Source: Chloroflexota bacterium
GTDB taxonomy: Bacteria; Chloroflexota; Anaerolineae; Aggregatilineales; Phototrophicaceae
DNA length: 64,000 nt
Assembly: GCA_011525385.1 (NCBI GenBank)
Contig: WTGF01000069.1
Span: 36,908 to 100,907 of the forward strand
Reading direction: 5' to 3'
Shown in pieces: positions 8,916 to 17,371 of this stretch; within the stretch, counting starts at the first letter, position 1, and the number at the start of each line of letters is the position of its first letter. Below the pieces are notes generated by a model. That model was not told the origin of the DNA. It worked only from the letters and a program-made list of their open reading frames with translations, and did no database searches. A program made the position numbers and the translations under genes.

Positions 8916-9878
8916 ATGGATCGCAAACCTATGTTCGAAGACGTAGCAGGTGTCACCAATGCGCTCAGCCAAGAGCAGTACATCGCCAGCGACGACATTT
9001 CTACGGTCGTTTTCCTGGCCGACAAGCTGGGCAAGCCGCTTCTGGTCGAAGGACCCGCAGGCGTTGGCAAGACGGAACTGGCGAAGGCCTGGTCGGGCGC
9101 GGCTGACAGACCCTTGATTCGCCTGCAGTGTTACGAGGGGCTGGACGAGAATAAGGCCCTTTACGAATGGGAATATGCCAAGCAGATGCTCTATACGCAG
9201 TTGTTGCGCGACAAGTTGAGCGATCTGCTGGCGGCGGCTGATACCTTGCGGCAAGCCGCCGACCGCTTGGGCGAAGAGGACGATGTCTTCTTCAGCGAAC
9301 GTTTCTTGCTGGCGCGCCCGCTGTTGGCGGCGCTTTTGAGCGATGAACCGGTCGTTCTGCTGATTGACGAGATCGACCGCGCCGATGCCGAGTTCGAAGC
9401 TTTTTTGCTGGAGATCCTCAGCGATTTTCAGGTATCAATCCCGGAGTTGGGCACAGTTACAGCCCGGCACCACCCCAGTGTGGTCTTGACCAGCAATAAC
9501 ACGCGCGAACTTTCCGAAGCGCTCAAACGACGCTGCCTCTATCTCTTCGTCGATTATCCCAGCCACGAAGCGGAAATGAATATCGTCAAAATGAGGGTGC
9601 CGGAGCTGGAGGACAAGCTGGCGCAGCAAACCGTGGAGGTGGTGCAAGGTCTGCGCCGGCTGGACTTGAAGAAGAATCCCAGCGTCTCCGAAACGATCGA
9701 CTGGGCGAAGGCGCTGGTCATGCTCAATGCCGATAGCATCGACGAAAAAACGCTGGAAACGACCTTGACCGTCCTGCTCAAACACGAAAGCGATGTACAG
9801 AAAGCGCGGCGCCAGATCATGCGCAGCCAGAACGACGAGTCCTATCGACGGACGCGCCGCCGATCGGAGTGGGATTAG
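8916..9878 (+). CDS. MoxR-family AAA+ ATPase
   Basis: A 320-residue AAA+ ATPase of the MoxR/CoxD type, which usually acts as a chaperone in assembling metalloenzymes or other complexes. Walker A is GPAGVGKT (residues 46-53), Walker B is VVLLIDEIDRAD, sensor 1 is VVLTSNNTREL, and the arginine-finger region ALKRRCLYLF follows. The start at 8916 is the first ATG near the domain; an alternative ATG lies five codons later at 8931. The von Willebrand factor A gene that normally accompanies MoxR genes is not adjacent. It is divergent from the retropepsin pair. Confidence 0.88.
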   Translation: MDRKPMFEDVAGVTNALSQEQYIASDDISTVVFLADKLGKPLLVEGPAGVGKTELAKAWSGAADRPLIRLQCYEGLDENKALYEWEYAKQMLYTQLLRDKLSDLLAAADTLRQAADRLGEEDDVFFSERFLLARPLLAALLSDEPVVLLIDEIDRADAEFEAFLLEILSDFQVSIPELGTVTARHHPSVVLTSNNTRELSEALKRRCLYLFVDYPSHEAEMNIVKMRVPELEDKLAQQTVEVVQGLRRLDLKKNPSVSETIDWAKALVMLNADSIDEKTLETTLTVLLKHESDVQKARRQIMRSQNDESYRRTRRRSEWD

Positions 9879-9988
9879 GCGGAAAACTGCGGCGCTTGCG
9901 CTTTGATAGATGCAGCGCCGTCGGACTGGCATTCGGATGCAAATCGGGTAAACTTACGCCACATTCTCGAATTCAGAGCAATATAATC

Positions 9989-10612
9989 ATGTCCCTGTCT
10001 GACGCATCCTTATCCAGCCCCCAGGCGCTCGCGAAATCGATATTTCGCCTGCCGCTATATTTGTATCAACTCGGCTGGGGTCCCGCTTTGAAGTGGATTC
10101 CCCTGCTGATATTGACGACCGAAGGGCGCAGGAGCGGGCAGGCGCGTCATGTCGTGGTCGAGTATCGGCGGCACGGCAGCAAATTCTACATCGTCAGCGG
10201 CTGGGGCAAGAACACCGACTGGTATAAAAATGTCTTGCAGAACCCGCGTGTCACCATTCAGCTTGGCAGCGAAGTGCTGGACGCCAAAGCGATACCGGTG
10301 GATAACCCGCCGGAAGCCTTAAGCGCCTTGTATATGTTCAGCCGCAACTCTTGGATCTATGAGTCCTTGTTCGCGCGTATGACCTCGGCGCATGCCGCCG
10401 ACCTGAGTACCCTGGCGGACGTAGTCGACGAGTTTACCGTCGTTCGGCTCGAACCCAGCGAAGAAGCGCCACAGTTGGCAACTGTGGGGCTTTTCAGCGA
10501 GCCGACGCGGCAACTGGCCACCATCATTGCCGTCGTGCTTGGCGTTTGGCTCTTGGTCTCGCTGGCGCGACCCGTGCTGCCGCGCGACGAGCGCAAACAT
10601 GGCGACAGCTAA
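9989..10612 (+). CDS. DDN-like (DUF385) nitroreductase-family protein with C-terminal membrane helix
   Basis: This 207-residue protein matches the F420/flavin-binding split-barrel family that includes mycobacterial Ddn: an amphipathic N-terminal segment (LYQLGWGPALKWIPLLILTTEGRRSG spans the entry), then HVVVEYRR, FYIVSGWGKNTDWYKN and NPRVTIQLG. These bind F420 or related cofactors and reduce or sequester substrates; which cofactor is used cannot be told. Residues about 178-197 (IIAVVLGVWLLVSLA) form a likely membrane anchor, an addition to the basic fold. The ATG at 9989 was chosen because upstream codons in this frame overlap the MoxR end and look non-coding. Confidence 0.75.
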   Translation: MSLSDASLSSPQALAKSIFRLPLYLYQLGWGPALKWIPLLILTTEGRRSGQARHVVVEYRRHGSKFYIVSGWGKNTDWYKNVLQNPRVTIQLGSEVLDAKAIPVDNPPEALSALYMFSRNSWIYESLFARMTSAHAADLSTLADVVDEFTVVRLEPSEEAPQLATVGLFSEPTRQLATIIAVVLGVWLLVSLARPVLPRDERKHGDS

Positions 10613-10658
10613 GCACGTTGCCGGACGAGGTATTCGGGGGGATCGAAAGGACAAGATC

Positions 10659-10964
10659 ATGCAATTCCTAAAGTCGCTCCTCAGTGGCGGCTCGCGCTCG
10701 GACGATCGCGGGATCTATTTTTACGTCCAGCCCAAAGCCTGTCAGGAGATCCTGCGCATACGCGTGGACCCCATGAACGACCTCTCGCGCTCCGACGACG
10801 GCAAGGGCTATTGGGTGCGCAAGGTCGCCAGCGGCCATCGCTGTCCCTTCCAGGCCGAGGTTGAGATCTACTTCGACAAGAACAAGCGCATGACCGGCAG
10901 CGAGGTCACTAACGGCAAGCTGGTCAGCGAGGAGGACTGGCGCGCCTGGCAGGGTGAGAGCTAA
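10659..10964 (+). CDS. Conserved hypothetical protein, 101 residues
   Basis: Not recognised by family. The 101-residue protein begins with a short hydrophobic-basic helix ([11 protein letters not shown]) and continues with alternating strands: [43 protein letters not shown]. Two cysteines (CQE and RCPF) are visible. The start at 10659 is preceded by GAAAGGA. It is 46 bp behind the DDN-like gene and ends in a 4-base overlap with the convergent recA stop region. A small cytoplasmic beta-rich domain is the most that can be said. Confidence 0.65.
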   Translation: MQFLKSLLSGGSRSDDRGIYFYVQPKACQEILRIRVDPMNDLSRSDDGKGYWVRKVASGHRCPFQAEVEIYFDKNKRMTGSEVTNGKLVSEEDWRAWQGES

Positions 10965-12025
10965 CCCCCAGCCACCTCCGCCAGCGACGGCAAGCCGAAG
11001 GCGCTGCGAATCTTTCCCTCGATCAGGTCCGACATTTGTCGGTTGTTCTGCAGGAAACCCTTGGCGTTCTCCCGCCCCTGCCCCAGCAACTCATCGGCGT
11101 AGCGGTAAAACGCGCCGCGCTTCTCGACGATATCAAGCTCGGTACCGATATCGATGATCTCGCCCGATTTGCTGATGCCCTGGTTGAACATGATGTCAAA
11201 TTCGCATTCTTTGAAGGGCGCGGCTACCTTGTTCTTCTTGATTTTGACGCGGGTGCGGTTGCCGACGACATCGCCGCTGTGTTTGATCTGCTGGATGCGG
11301 CGAATGTCGATGCGCACGCTGGCGTAGAACTTCAGCGCGCGTCCGCCGGGTGTCGTTTCCGGACTGCCGAACATGACGCCGACCTTCTCGCGCAATTGAT
11401 TGGTGAAAATCACGCAGACATTCGATTGCTTGATGGCGCCGGCCAGCTTGCGCAGCGCCTGGCTCATCAAGCGCGCTTGCAAGCCGACGTGCGAATCGCC
11501 CATTTCACCCTCGATTTCCGCGCGCGGCACCAGCGCCGCAACACTATCGACGATGATGACATCCAGCGCCCCGGAACGCACCAGATGCTCGGTGATCTCC
11601 AGCGCCTGCTCGCCGGTATCGGGCTGCGAAACGTAAAGCTGCTGGATATCGACGCCGATCTTCTCGGCATAAAGCGGATCCAGCGCGTGCTCCATGTCGA
11701 TGAACGCGCAGATGCCGCCGGTCCTTTGCGCTTCCGCAGCCACATGCAGGCAAAGCGTGGTCTTGCCAGAGCTTTCCGGCCCGTAAATCTCGGTGATGCG
11801 CCCGCGCGGCACACCGCCCACACCCAGCGAGATATCAATGCCGAGCGACCCTGTGGAAATGGCATCCACCTGCAAGTTATTGCCGGATCCCAGATTGAAT
11901 ATGGTGCCGTCGCCATAGCGTTTGGTGATATCGGTCAAGGTGGCGTCGAGCGCGCGCTGTCTGGCTTCGTGGTCCTGACCATCGATGATTTGGGTTTCCT
12001 TAACCGCTCGTCTCGCTCTTGCCAT
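10961..12025 (-). CDS. recA: Recombinase RecA
   Basis: RecA forms filaments on single-stranded DNA, catalyses homologous strand exchange and triggers LexA self-cleavage. The 354-residue protein has Walker A GPESSGKT at residues 82-89, [10 protein letters not shown], the Walker B segment [12 protein letters not shown], the L1 loop [18 protein letters not shown], and the L2 region [20 protein letters not shown]. The C-terminus is short (ending PSLAEVAGG) and lacks the long acidic tail of E. coli RecA. It is transcribed from a leader holding a candidate SOS-type box. Confidence 0.98.
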   Translation of the reverse strand: MARARRAVKETQIIDGQDHEARQRALDATLTDITKRYGDGTIFNLGSGNNLQVDAISTGSLGIDISLGVGGVPRGRITEIYGPESSGKTTLCLHVAAEAQRTGGICAFIDMEHALDPLYAEKIGVDIQQLYVSQPDTGEQALEITEHLVRSGALDVIIVDSVAALVPRAEIEGEMGDSHVGLQARLMSQALRKLAGAIKQSNVCVIFTNQLREKVGVMFGSPETTPGGRALKFYASVRIDIRRIQQIKHSGDVVGNRTRVKIKKNKVAAPFKECEFDIMFNQGISKSGEIIDIGTELDIVEKRGAFYRYADELLGQGRENAKGFLQNNRQMSDLIEGKIRSAFGLPSLAEVAGG

Positions 12026-12100
12026 GGCTGCCGCCTCGCTTTGTCTAGGAATATGCCTAAGTGTAGTGTCTTTACTGTCATTTCGCTATGATCGGCAGGA

Positions 12101-12116
12101 TAGCACTTTTGTTCTA
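12101..12116 (-). promoter_or_regulatory. Candidate SOS/LexA-type box upstream of recA
   Basis: Read on the recA strand the 16 bases are TAGAACAAAAGTGCTA. They form an imperfect dyad (5 of 6 pairs per arm) and match the GAAC-N4-GTTC SOS box of Gram-positive-type LexA with one mismatch. The site lies 76 bases before the recA start codon. No lexA gene is in the window, so this is a candidate only. Confidence 0.45.
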
Positions 12117-12911
12117 TCAACGCAAGTGGAGATTTCCTTCGTTGCCAAAATGATAAGGCGTGTTGCAGATCCAACAGCTTCGCCGCGCTAAAGCGTGCAT
12201 TCAGGTTTTCTCTTTCGCCCAAGGTAGCGTGGGGGCAGGGCAATTGCATCAAAATGAGGCGACTGACATGGTAGGAAATTGGACTGACTATTAACCACCG
12301 GGAACACCTATTCTTAGTGCGCAGGTTGCCCGTCTTCGGGGATCTTGACATCAGCGGGTTTCGTGTAGGCGCGAGGCGCTTCCAAGATTTCCCCGCACAG
12401 TCCCAGAAGTCAAGCTCCGGAAGTCTAAGGTTGCCGCCGCGGCAATTGCCGGGGAAAACGTTTTTTCGGCAGTTTGGCAATCTGGCGTCCGTCCTGCAGC
12501 CGGGGTTATTCGGTTGTTAAGGCGCGTTTTATGTAGGGTAGCGCAGATTGGGGCGCGGGTGGCGACTATATGGTCGCGTTTTAGGGAATTGCCACAGTCG
12601 CTGGGTGCGTAAGCGGCGAATTTGGGTTACCGCGCTCATAGAAAACAATACACCTGCACGGCTTCCGCGCATCGCGGTCTATTAGAAAAGATGAAGTTTC
12701 GCTGGCGATTTTGCTGTATTCAGGTGACGGAATTAGAGGGAAAGTCGACAAACGATCCTAAACTCGGTGCTCTCGGTGCTGAAATAAATTTGGTGCGATT
12801 GCCCTGAGCGCGGGGGGTCGAATTTCGTAAATCGGGAGCAAAAATGTTATAGTAAGCTACAGATAGACCTTTGCAGTATTCGCTCAAGAGAAGAGAAAAG
12901 GGGAGATTTCC
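12117..12911. other. Non-coding stretch of about 0.8 kb, no gene recognised
   Basis: Between the recA leader and the peptide-binding-protein gene no reading frame has a plausible start, ribosome site or family resemblance; the longest ones (12480 to 11935 on the minus strand, 12317-12520 on plus) look like chance frames. It is visibly less GC-rich towards 12900. The last bases contain the purine-rich AAAAGGGGAGA ribosome site for the next gene. I found no match to tmRNA, RNase P, SRP or 6S RNA signatures by eye. Confidence 0.5.
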
Positions 12912-14582
12912 ATGAGAGTGTTCAGATTTCTACTAATCCTGTTGCTGGTGCTTTCCGCAGTGGCTGCGACGGCGCAAGACTCGGAAACCATCGTCATTCG
13001 CGGCTTCGGCAATATCAGCACCTTTAATCCTATCGTCAGCAGCGACGGCGCTTCGTTCCAGGCTTACAGTCTGCTGTGGCCCAAGCCGTACGAGATTGAT
13101 CCCCAAACCTACGCGCCCGTCCCCGGTCTGACAACCTGGGAAGCTGCGGATGATGGACTTTCGTTCACGTTCCATATCCTTGAGGACGCCAATTGGAGTG
13201 ATGGTGAGCCGATCACATCCCACGATATGAAGTTTGTCGTCGACGCCATCAAATCGCCCGAGGTCGCTTCCTGGCGAGCTGCTGACTTCGAGAATGTCAG
13301 CGGCGTTGAGATCATAGATGACAAGACTTACAAGGTGATATTGACGAAACCGGACTGTACGGTCTTCGCCGAATTAGGCGGGACGCGATTCCTGCCTGCG
13401 CATCGTTTCGCTGCGGATTTTAGCGACTTCCGGGGTGGTGAAATCAGCACCAATCCACTCGAAATCAGCGGTGGTCCTTACATCATGGATGCCTGGGAGC
13501 CGGACGCGTTCCAGAGCTTCTACGCCAATCCTGACTGGTGGGGCGGGGATGTTGGGATTCCTTACCTGATCAACCGCCTTATCAAAGAGCACGCGGTGGC
13601 GGCGCAGTCGCTGCAAGCCGGAGAAGTGGATTATACCTATCTTCACGGCGATTTCTTCGGCCAGATAGCCGATACCAGCAATCTGCAATGGGAGATCTTC
13701 CCGCAGATGTCAGTCAAGTTCATGAGCTTGAATTGGGCGGACCCAACCCAGCCGACGCCGGCTTTTGACGCCGACGGGAATCGCAACGAGCAACCGCCAC
13801 ATCCGATCTTCACCGATGTCAATGTGCGCAAAGCGATCGCGATGGGCTACAACAAACATGATATCCTGGCGACGATGGGAGGCGAACAAGGTGGCACGCG
13901 CCTGGTTGGGGCGGTGAACCCGGCTCATGGCTTGGCATACAATCACGACCTGGAGCCATATCCCTATGATCCGGAAGCCGCCATGCAATTGCTGGAGGAG
14001 GCCGGCTGGGTCGACGAGGACGGCGATGGCGTGCGCGAGAAGGACGGCCAACGCCTGGAATTCACCATCTCCTACACCGATATCCTCTCCATGTTCCCGA
14101 CCACCACCCTGATCGCCCAAGATCAACTGAAGGACATCGGCGTTGATGTCAAAGTAGAACTGGTCGAATGGGCCAACTATCTCAGCGAAGTCTTTTTCGG
14201 CCAGAAACACGACGCCACATCAATGAGCAGTAGCGGCGGTACCGGCGGCGCGCCTGACCCGAATGACTTCATGGGGATCATTTACAGCCCACAGGACATT
14301 GCAACGGGCGCTGGCGGTGGCAACACCAGTTCCTATGTCAATCCGGAGGTTGACGCTCTGATCGATAAAGCGCGGACGTTGCCTGGCTGCGATCCGGTGG
14401 AACGCGGTGACATCTACAAAGAGATCCAGCGCATCACGCACGAACAAGTGGCCTATGACTGGACCTTCGTGCCGAATATCTGGCAGACGGCCACCAAGCG
14501 TGTCCAGGGCTTCGAGCCGACGGCCTTCTGGGTCTTCTACGGCTACACAGCCGACATTCACAAGTGGACGCTTGAGGAATAG
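12912..14582 (+). CDS. ABC transporter substrate-binding protein, family 5 (peptide/nickel type)
   Basis: An exported 556-residue binding protein of the DppA/OppA/NikA family that captures oligopeptides or similar ligands outside the membrane. Residues 1-22 form a signal peptide cleaved near TAQD. The typical blocks follow: ISTFNPIVSS, GLTTWEAADDGLSFTFHI, NWSDGEPITSHDMKFVVDAI, and VNVRKAIAMGYNKHDI. It starts after a strong AAAAGGGGAGATTTCC site and ends before a strong terminator. Matching permease genes lie 0.5-2.5 kb downstream on the opposite strand. No DppD/DppF ATPase gene is nearby. The ligand is unknown. Confidence 0.92.
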   Translation: MRVFRFLLILLLVLSAVAATAQDSETIVIRGFGNISTFNPIVSSDGASFQAYSLLWPKPYEIDPQTYAPVPGLTTWEAADDGLSFTFHILEDANWSDGEPITSHDMKFVVDAIKSPEVASWRAADFENVSGVEIIDDKTYKVILTKPDCTVFAELGGTRFLPAHRFAADFSDFRGGEISTNPLEISGGPYIMDAWEPDAFQSFYANPDWWGGDVGIPYLINRLIKEHAVAAQSLQAGEVDYTYLHGDFFGQIADTSNLQWEIFPQMSVKFMSLNWADPTQPTPAFDADGNRNEQPPHPIFTDVNVRKAIAMGYNKHDILATMGGEQGGTRLVGAVNPAHGLAYNHDLEPYPYDPEAAMQLLEEAGWVDEDGDGVREKDGQRLEFTISYTDILSMFPTTTLIAQDQLKDIGVDVKVELVEWANYLSEVFFGQKHDATSMSSSGGTGGAPDPNDFMGIIYSPQDIATGAGGGNTSSYVNPEVDALIDKARTLPGCDPVERGDIYKEIQRITHEQVAYDWTFVPNIWQTATKRVQGFEPTAFWVFYGYTADIHKWTLEE

Positions 14583-14606
14583 GTCGAGGCACTAAATCAC
14601 GACGCG

Positions 14607-14634
14607 AAAGGGCGACTCGACGAGTCGCCCTTTT
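14607..14634 (+). terminator. Intrinsic terminator after the family 5 binding-protein gene
   Basis: A 9-bp GC-rich stem (GGGCGACTC / GAGTCGCCC) with a GAC loop, flanked by AAA and followed by TTTTCTGTTTT. It begins 25 bases after the stop codon. The flanking A and T runs could also serve transcripts arriving on the minus strand from 14676. Confidence 0.88.
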
Positions 14635-14675
14635 CTGTTTTGAGGTTTTCGTATTACCGGGTCCTTGTGTCAATG

Positions 14676-15047
14676 TTATGACTCGCTCGACCGTAACTTG
14701 CCGTCGAGTTCGGGACGTTCTACTCGTTTGATCTTGATACGCCCGTCTACAATCTCTTGCATCTTTATCTTTTTCACTTCCGCATCATAAGCAGCGCGTA
14801 CCAAGGTATTGATGTAATCATTCAGTTCCTCTTCAACCAAACCGAATTCCTCGTACCCAATGTTGTTCTTCGCGCAAATCGTCTGGACGACATCCTGGAT
14901 TTCCTCTCGATGGTAATCGCGTTGAGATTCACTGTCCTCCTGCGCCATTGCCGTGCCTAACCGTTCAGTCTGATACTTGATTTCGTAGCACTTAAACGGC
15001 CGCATTAGCATCCAGCGTTTTGTCTTGAGCTTGACTGTATCAAACAT
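14676..15047 (-). CDS. Hypothetical charged protein, 123 residues
   Basis: Unrecognised. The 123-residue protein is strongly charged and mostly helical: a basic N-terminal stretch (KLKTKRWMLMRPFK), a central acidic helix (EDSESQRDYHREEIQDVVQTI), the segment GLVEEELNDYINTLVRAAYDAEVKK, and a Lys/Arg/Glu-rich tail. The ATG at 15047 has a GGAG site 7 bases upstream; an internal ATG at residue 34 is less well placed. No signal peptide or membrane segment is seen. It lies between a peptide permease pair and its presumed binding protein but shows no transporter features. Confidence 0.6.
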   Translation of the reverse strand: MFDTVKLKTKRWMLMRPFKCYEIKYQTERLGTAMAQEDSESQRDYHREEIQDVVQTICAKNNIGYEEFGLVEEELNDYINTLVRAAYDAEVKKIKMQEIVDGRIKIKRVERPELDGKLRSSES

Positions 15048-15103
15048 CTGGTTTCTCCATGTTGTCAGTGATTAGCGACTACCGTCAGTGTAGCACATAC
15101 GAG

Positions 15104-16018
15104 CTATTGCTGATAGCGTCGGGGATCCAGCGCGTCGCGCAGGCCATCGCCCACCAGATAGAAGCAGAGGACGGTGATCATGATCAAGATGCCCGGCGAG
15201 AAAATGAGATGTACGCCAGTGACGAAATAGCTTCGTGAATCGGTAAGCATATTGCCCCAGGTCGGCGTCGGCGGCTGGATGCCCATGCCCAGGTAACTCA
15301 GTCCGGACTCAATCAAAATCAGGTTGCCCGCAATGATTGTCATGGTGACCATGACGATGGAAAAGACATTGGGCAAAATGTGAAAGATAAGGATGCGGAA
15401 GTCGGACGCGCCCAGCGCCCGCGCCGCCAGGACATAGTCGCGCTCCTTAAGCGACAAAACCTCGCCGCGCACCAACCTGCTCGTCCCCACCCAACCTAAG
15501 GCCGCCAGGACCACGATCAGAACTTCAGTCGAAGGCTCCCAAACCGCCGCGGCGATCAAGAGCAGGAAGAGTGGCGGGATCGCGCTGAGTGTGTTAATGC
15601 CCCAAGAGATCAAGTCATCAATCCGCCTGCCGTAGTAACCAGCGAGCAATCCCAGCGTGATGCCGATGAAAACGGTCAGGACGCTGGCGAGGTAGGCGAT
15701 AGTCAAGGACACGCGCCCACCATATAACAGGCGCAGGAATTGGTCTCTGCCTAGCTGGTCCGTCCCGAGCAAAAAGCCGTCTTCTCCGGGCAGCTTGAAG
15801 CGGTCAGGAATGCTGGTGTCGTTCGCATCGAGGCCGAAGACTCCTTCAATGATCATGGGCGACAATGAGCAAATCAGCGTGGCGATGAGCAGTACGCTAA
15901 TGGCGAAGAGAGTAAGTCGGTCGCGCAGGATAAATGCGAAGGCGTCTCGCCAGAAAGAACGCGACGGGCGCTGCGTTTCCGCCTTTTCAAGACGGGCAAT
16001 CTTCGACCCTTGCGCCAT
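15104..16018 (-). CDS. Peptide/nickel-type ABC transporter permease, DppC-like
   Basis: An inner-membrane permease of 304 residues. The N-terminal cytoplasmic segment leads into a first membrane helix (LTLFAISVLLIATLICSL), then a periplasmic loop with the DppC-type motif GTDQLGRDQFLRLLYGGRVSL, and further helices. The EAA loop ALGASDFRILIFHILPN contacts the ATPase. Translation from the ATG at 16018 is supported by GGCGG eight bases upstream and by a start just after the stop of the partner permease; an upstream start at 16063 would overlap that gene. It pairs with the DppB-like gene and probably with the binding protein at 12912. Confidence 0.92.
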   Translation of the reverse strand: MAQGSKIARLEKAETQRPSRSFWRDAFAFILRDRLTLFAISVLLIATLICSLSPMIIEGVFGLDANDTSIPDRFKLPGEDGFLLGTDQLGRDQFLRLLYGGRVSLTIAYLASVLTVFIGITLGLLAGYYGRRIDDLISWGINTLSAIPPLFLLLIAAAVWEPSTEVLIVVLAALGWVGTSRLVRGEVLSLKERDYVLAARALGASDFRILIFHILPNVFSIVMVTMTIIAGNLILIESGLSYLGMGIQPPTPTWGNMLTDSRSYFVTGVHLIFSPGILIMITVLCFYLVGDGLRDALDPRRYQQ

Positions 16019-16028
16019 TAGAAACCGC

Positions 16029-17054
16029 CTACTCCAGCCGGATACGTGGATCAAGAATGACATACATGATATCGGAGAGCAGTACGCCGAAAATGAACAT
16101 CATTGAGGCCATGACAACAGAACCCATCACGAGAGGGTAGTCGCGCGAAAAGACCGCATCGATGATCAGCTTGCCCATGCCGGGCCACTGGAATACCTGC
16201 TCAATAATCACCGAACCCGCCAACAGCGTACCGATTGAAGGACCCAAAAAAGTCGCCACCGGCAGCAAGCCGTTGCGCAAGGCATGGCGAAACCAGATCT
16301 CACGGGTTTGCAGCCCCTTGGCGAAGGCGGTACGGACATAATCCTGCTGAAGAACCTCAAGGATCTGCGTCCGCGTAAACCGGGATATAAACGCGATCGT
16401 GTTAAGCGACAAGACTGATACCGGCAAGATCATGTGCGAGAGCGCGTCGCCAAGGTCGAACTTGCCGCGCTTGGTGATGTCGGACATGCCGCTTATCGGC
16501 AAGAGATCCAACTGTACGCCGAAGATGATAATCAGAAGCAAACCCATCCAGAATGCCGGCACCGCATTCCCAATCACAGACAAAACGCGAATGATCTGGT
16601 CGACCCAGGTTCGATGAAAGACAGCTGCAAACACACCCAAAGTAACACCGATAAGATAACCTAGTACAAGCGCGGCAACGCCGAGGCGGAGCGTAGCGGG
16701 GATTCGCTGCGCAATCAGATCCATTACCGGTCTTTTCTGCTTTATGGAATTGCCGAGATCACCACGCAGGAGACCACGCCGTTCGCCTTGGGTCTCGCCA
16801 ACTCCATCGCCGTCGACATCAATCAGCGTCCAATCGTTGCCCACTAACCAATAGACATACTGCAACAACGGCGGTTGATCCAAGCCAAGTTGACGGCGCA
16901 AAGCCATGATCGCTTCCGGAGAGGGATTCGGCGAGAAAGTAATCATCGCCACCGGATCGCCCGGCGCCGACAAGATTATGAGAAACGAAAGGATGGTCAC
17001 GCCAAAAAAGGTCGGAATCGCTTGTATGACGCGGCGCTGCAAATACTTGAACAT
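16029..17054 (-). CDS. Peptide/nickel-type ABC transporter permease, DppB-like
   Basis: A 341-residue inner-membrane permease beginning MFKYLQRRVIQAIPTFFGVT, the standard DppB start, followed by SFLIILSAPGDP. Between the first two membrane helices lies a longer than usual extracytoplasmic loop (residues about 45-105) that includes DVDGDGVGETQGERRGLLRGDLG, where the GLLRGDLG part is typical. The EAA loop AFAKGLQTREIWFRHALRNGLLP is present. It is the first gene of a two-gene operon with the DppC-like permease; the transporter's ATPases are not encoded here. Confidence 0.92.
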   Translation of the reverse strand: MFKYLQRRVIQAIPTFFGVTILSFLIILSAPGDPVAMITFSPNPSPEAIMALRRQLGLDQPPLLQYVYWLVGNDWTLIDVDGDGVGETQGERRGLLRGDLGNSIKQKRPVMDLIAQRIPATLRLGVAALVLGYLIGVTLGVFAAVFHRTWVDQIIRVLSVIGNAVPAFWMGLLLIIIFGVQLDLLPISGMSDITKRGKFDLGDALSHMILPVSVLSLNTIAFISRFTRTQILEVLQQDYVRTAFAKGLQTREIWFRHALRNGLLPVATFLGPSIGTLLAGSVIIEQVFQWPGMGKLIIDAVFSRDYPLVMGSVVMASMMFIFGVLLSDIMYVILDPRIRLE

Positions 17055-17238
17055 CAGCGGGATTGACCTTGATTTTCTCTAGTCTGATTCTATCGTCAGA
17101 TAGCAAAAGCACAAGTGCCCCTGAAAACCGCTTCCCCCTGTCCCTTCCGAACCAAGTCACACTTGACCCTGCCGACTACTAGCACGAAACACTAAAACCT
17201 CAAAACTGAAACTGCGCACAAACAAGACTCACTCGGAC

Positions 17239-17303
17239 TTTAACGTCACAATAACATGAGTTTAATCTACAGATTGGCTCGGTTAACAATAGGCCGCTAT
17301 CCT
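17239..17303 (+). promoter_or_regulatory. PHO-box-like direct repeats with -10 element upstream of pstS
   Basis: The words TAAC, TAAC and TAAT begin at 17241, 17252 and 17263, exactly 11 bases apart, in the contexts TTTAAC, ATAACA and TTTAAT; a fourth TTAACA lies at 17283-17288, within one base of the same phase. Nine bases later comes TATCCT (17298-17303), a plausible -10. Direct repeats spaced by 11 bases just upstream of -10 are the layout of PhoB/PhoP binding sites. The rest of the 317-bp gap (17055-17371) shows no gene. Confidence 0.5.
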
Positions 17304-17371
17304 TGTTTCCGTGTGGATATTCAAGCCTTACCGAACATCTTTTAGCGCTTGATGGAGAGTATGATAGACAC

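Noticed and set aside
11935..12480. 181-codon minus-strand frame upstream of recA
   Set aside because: It runs into the recA coding region in another frame, has no ribosome site or family resemblance, and its residue composition looks random.
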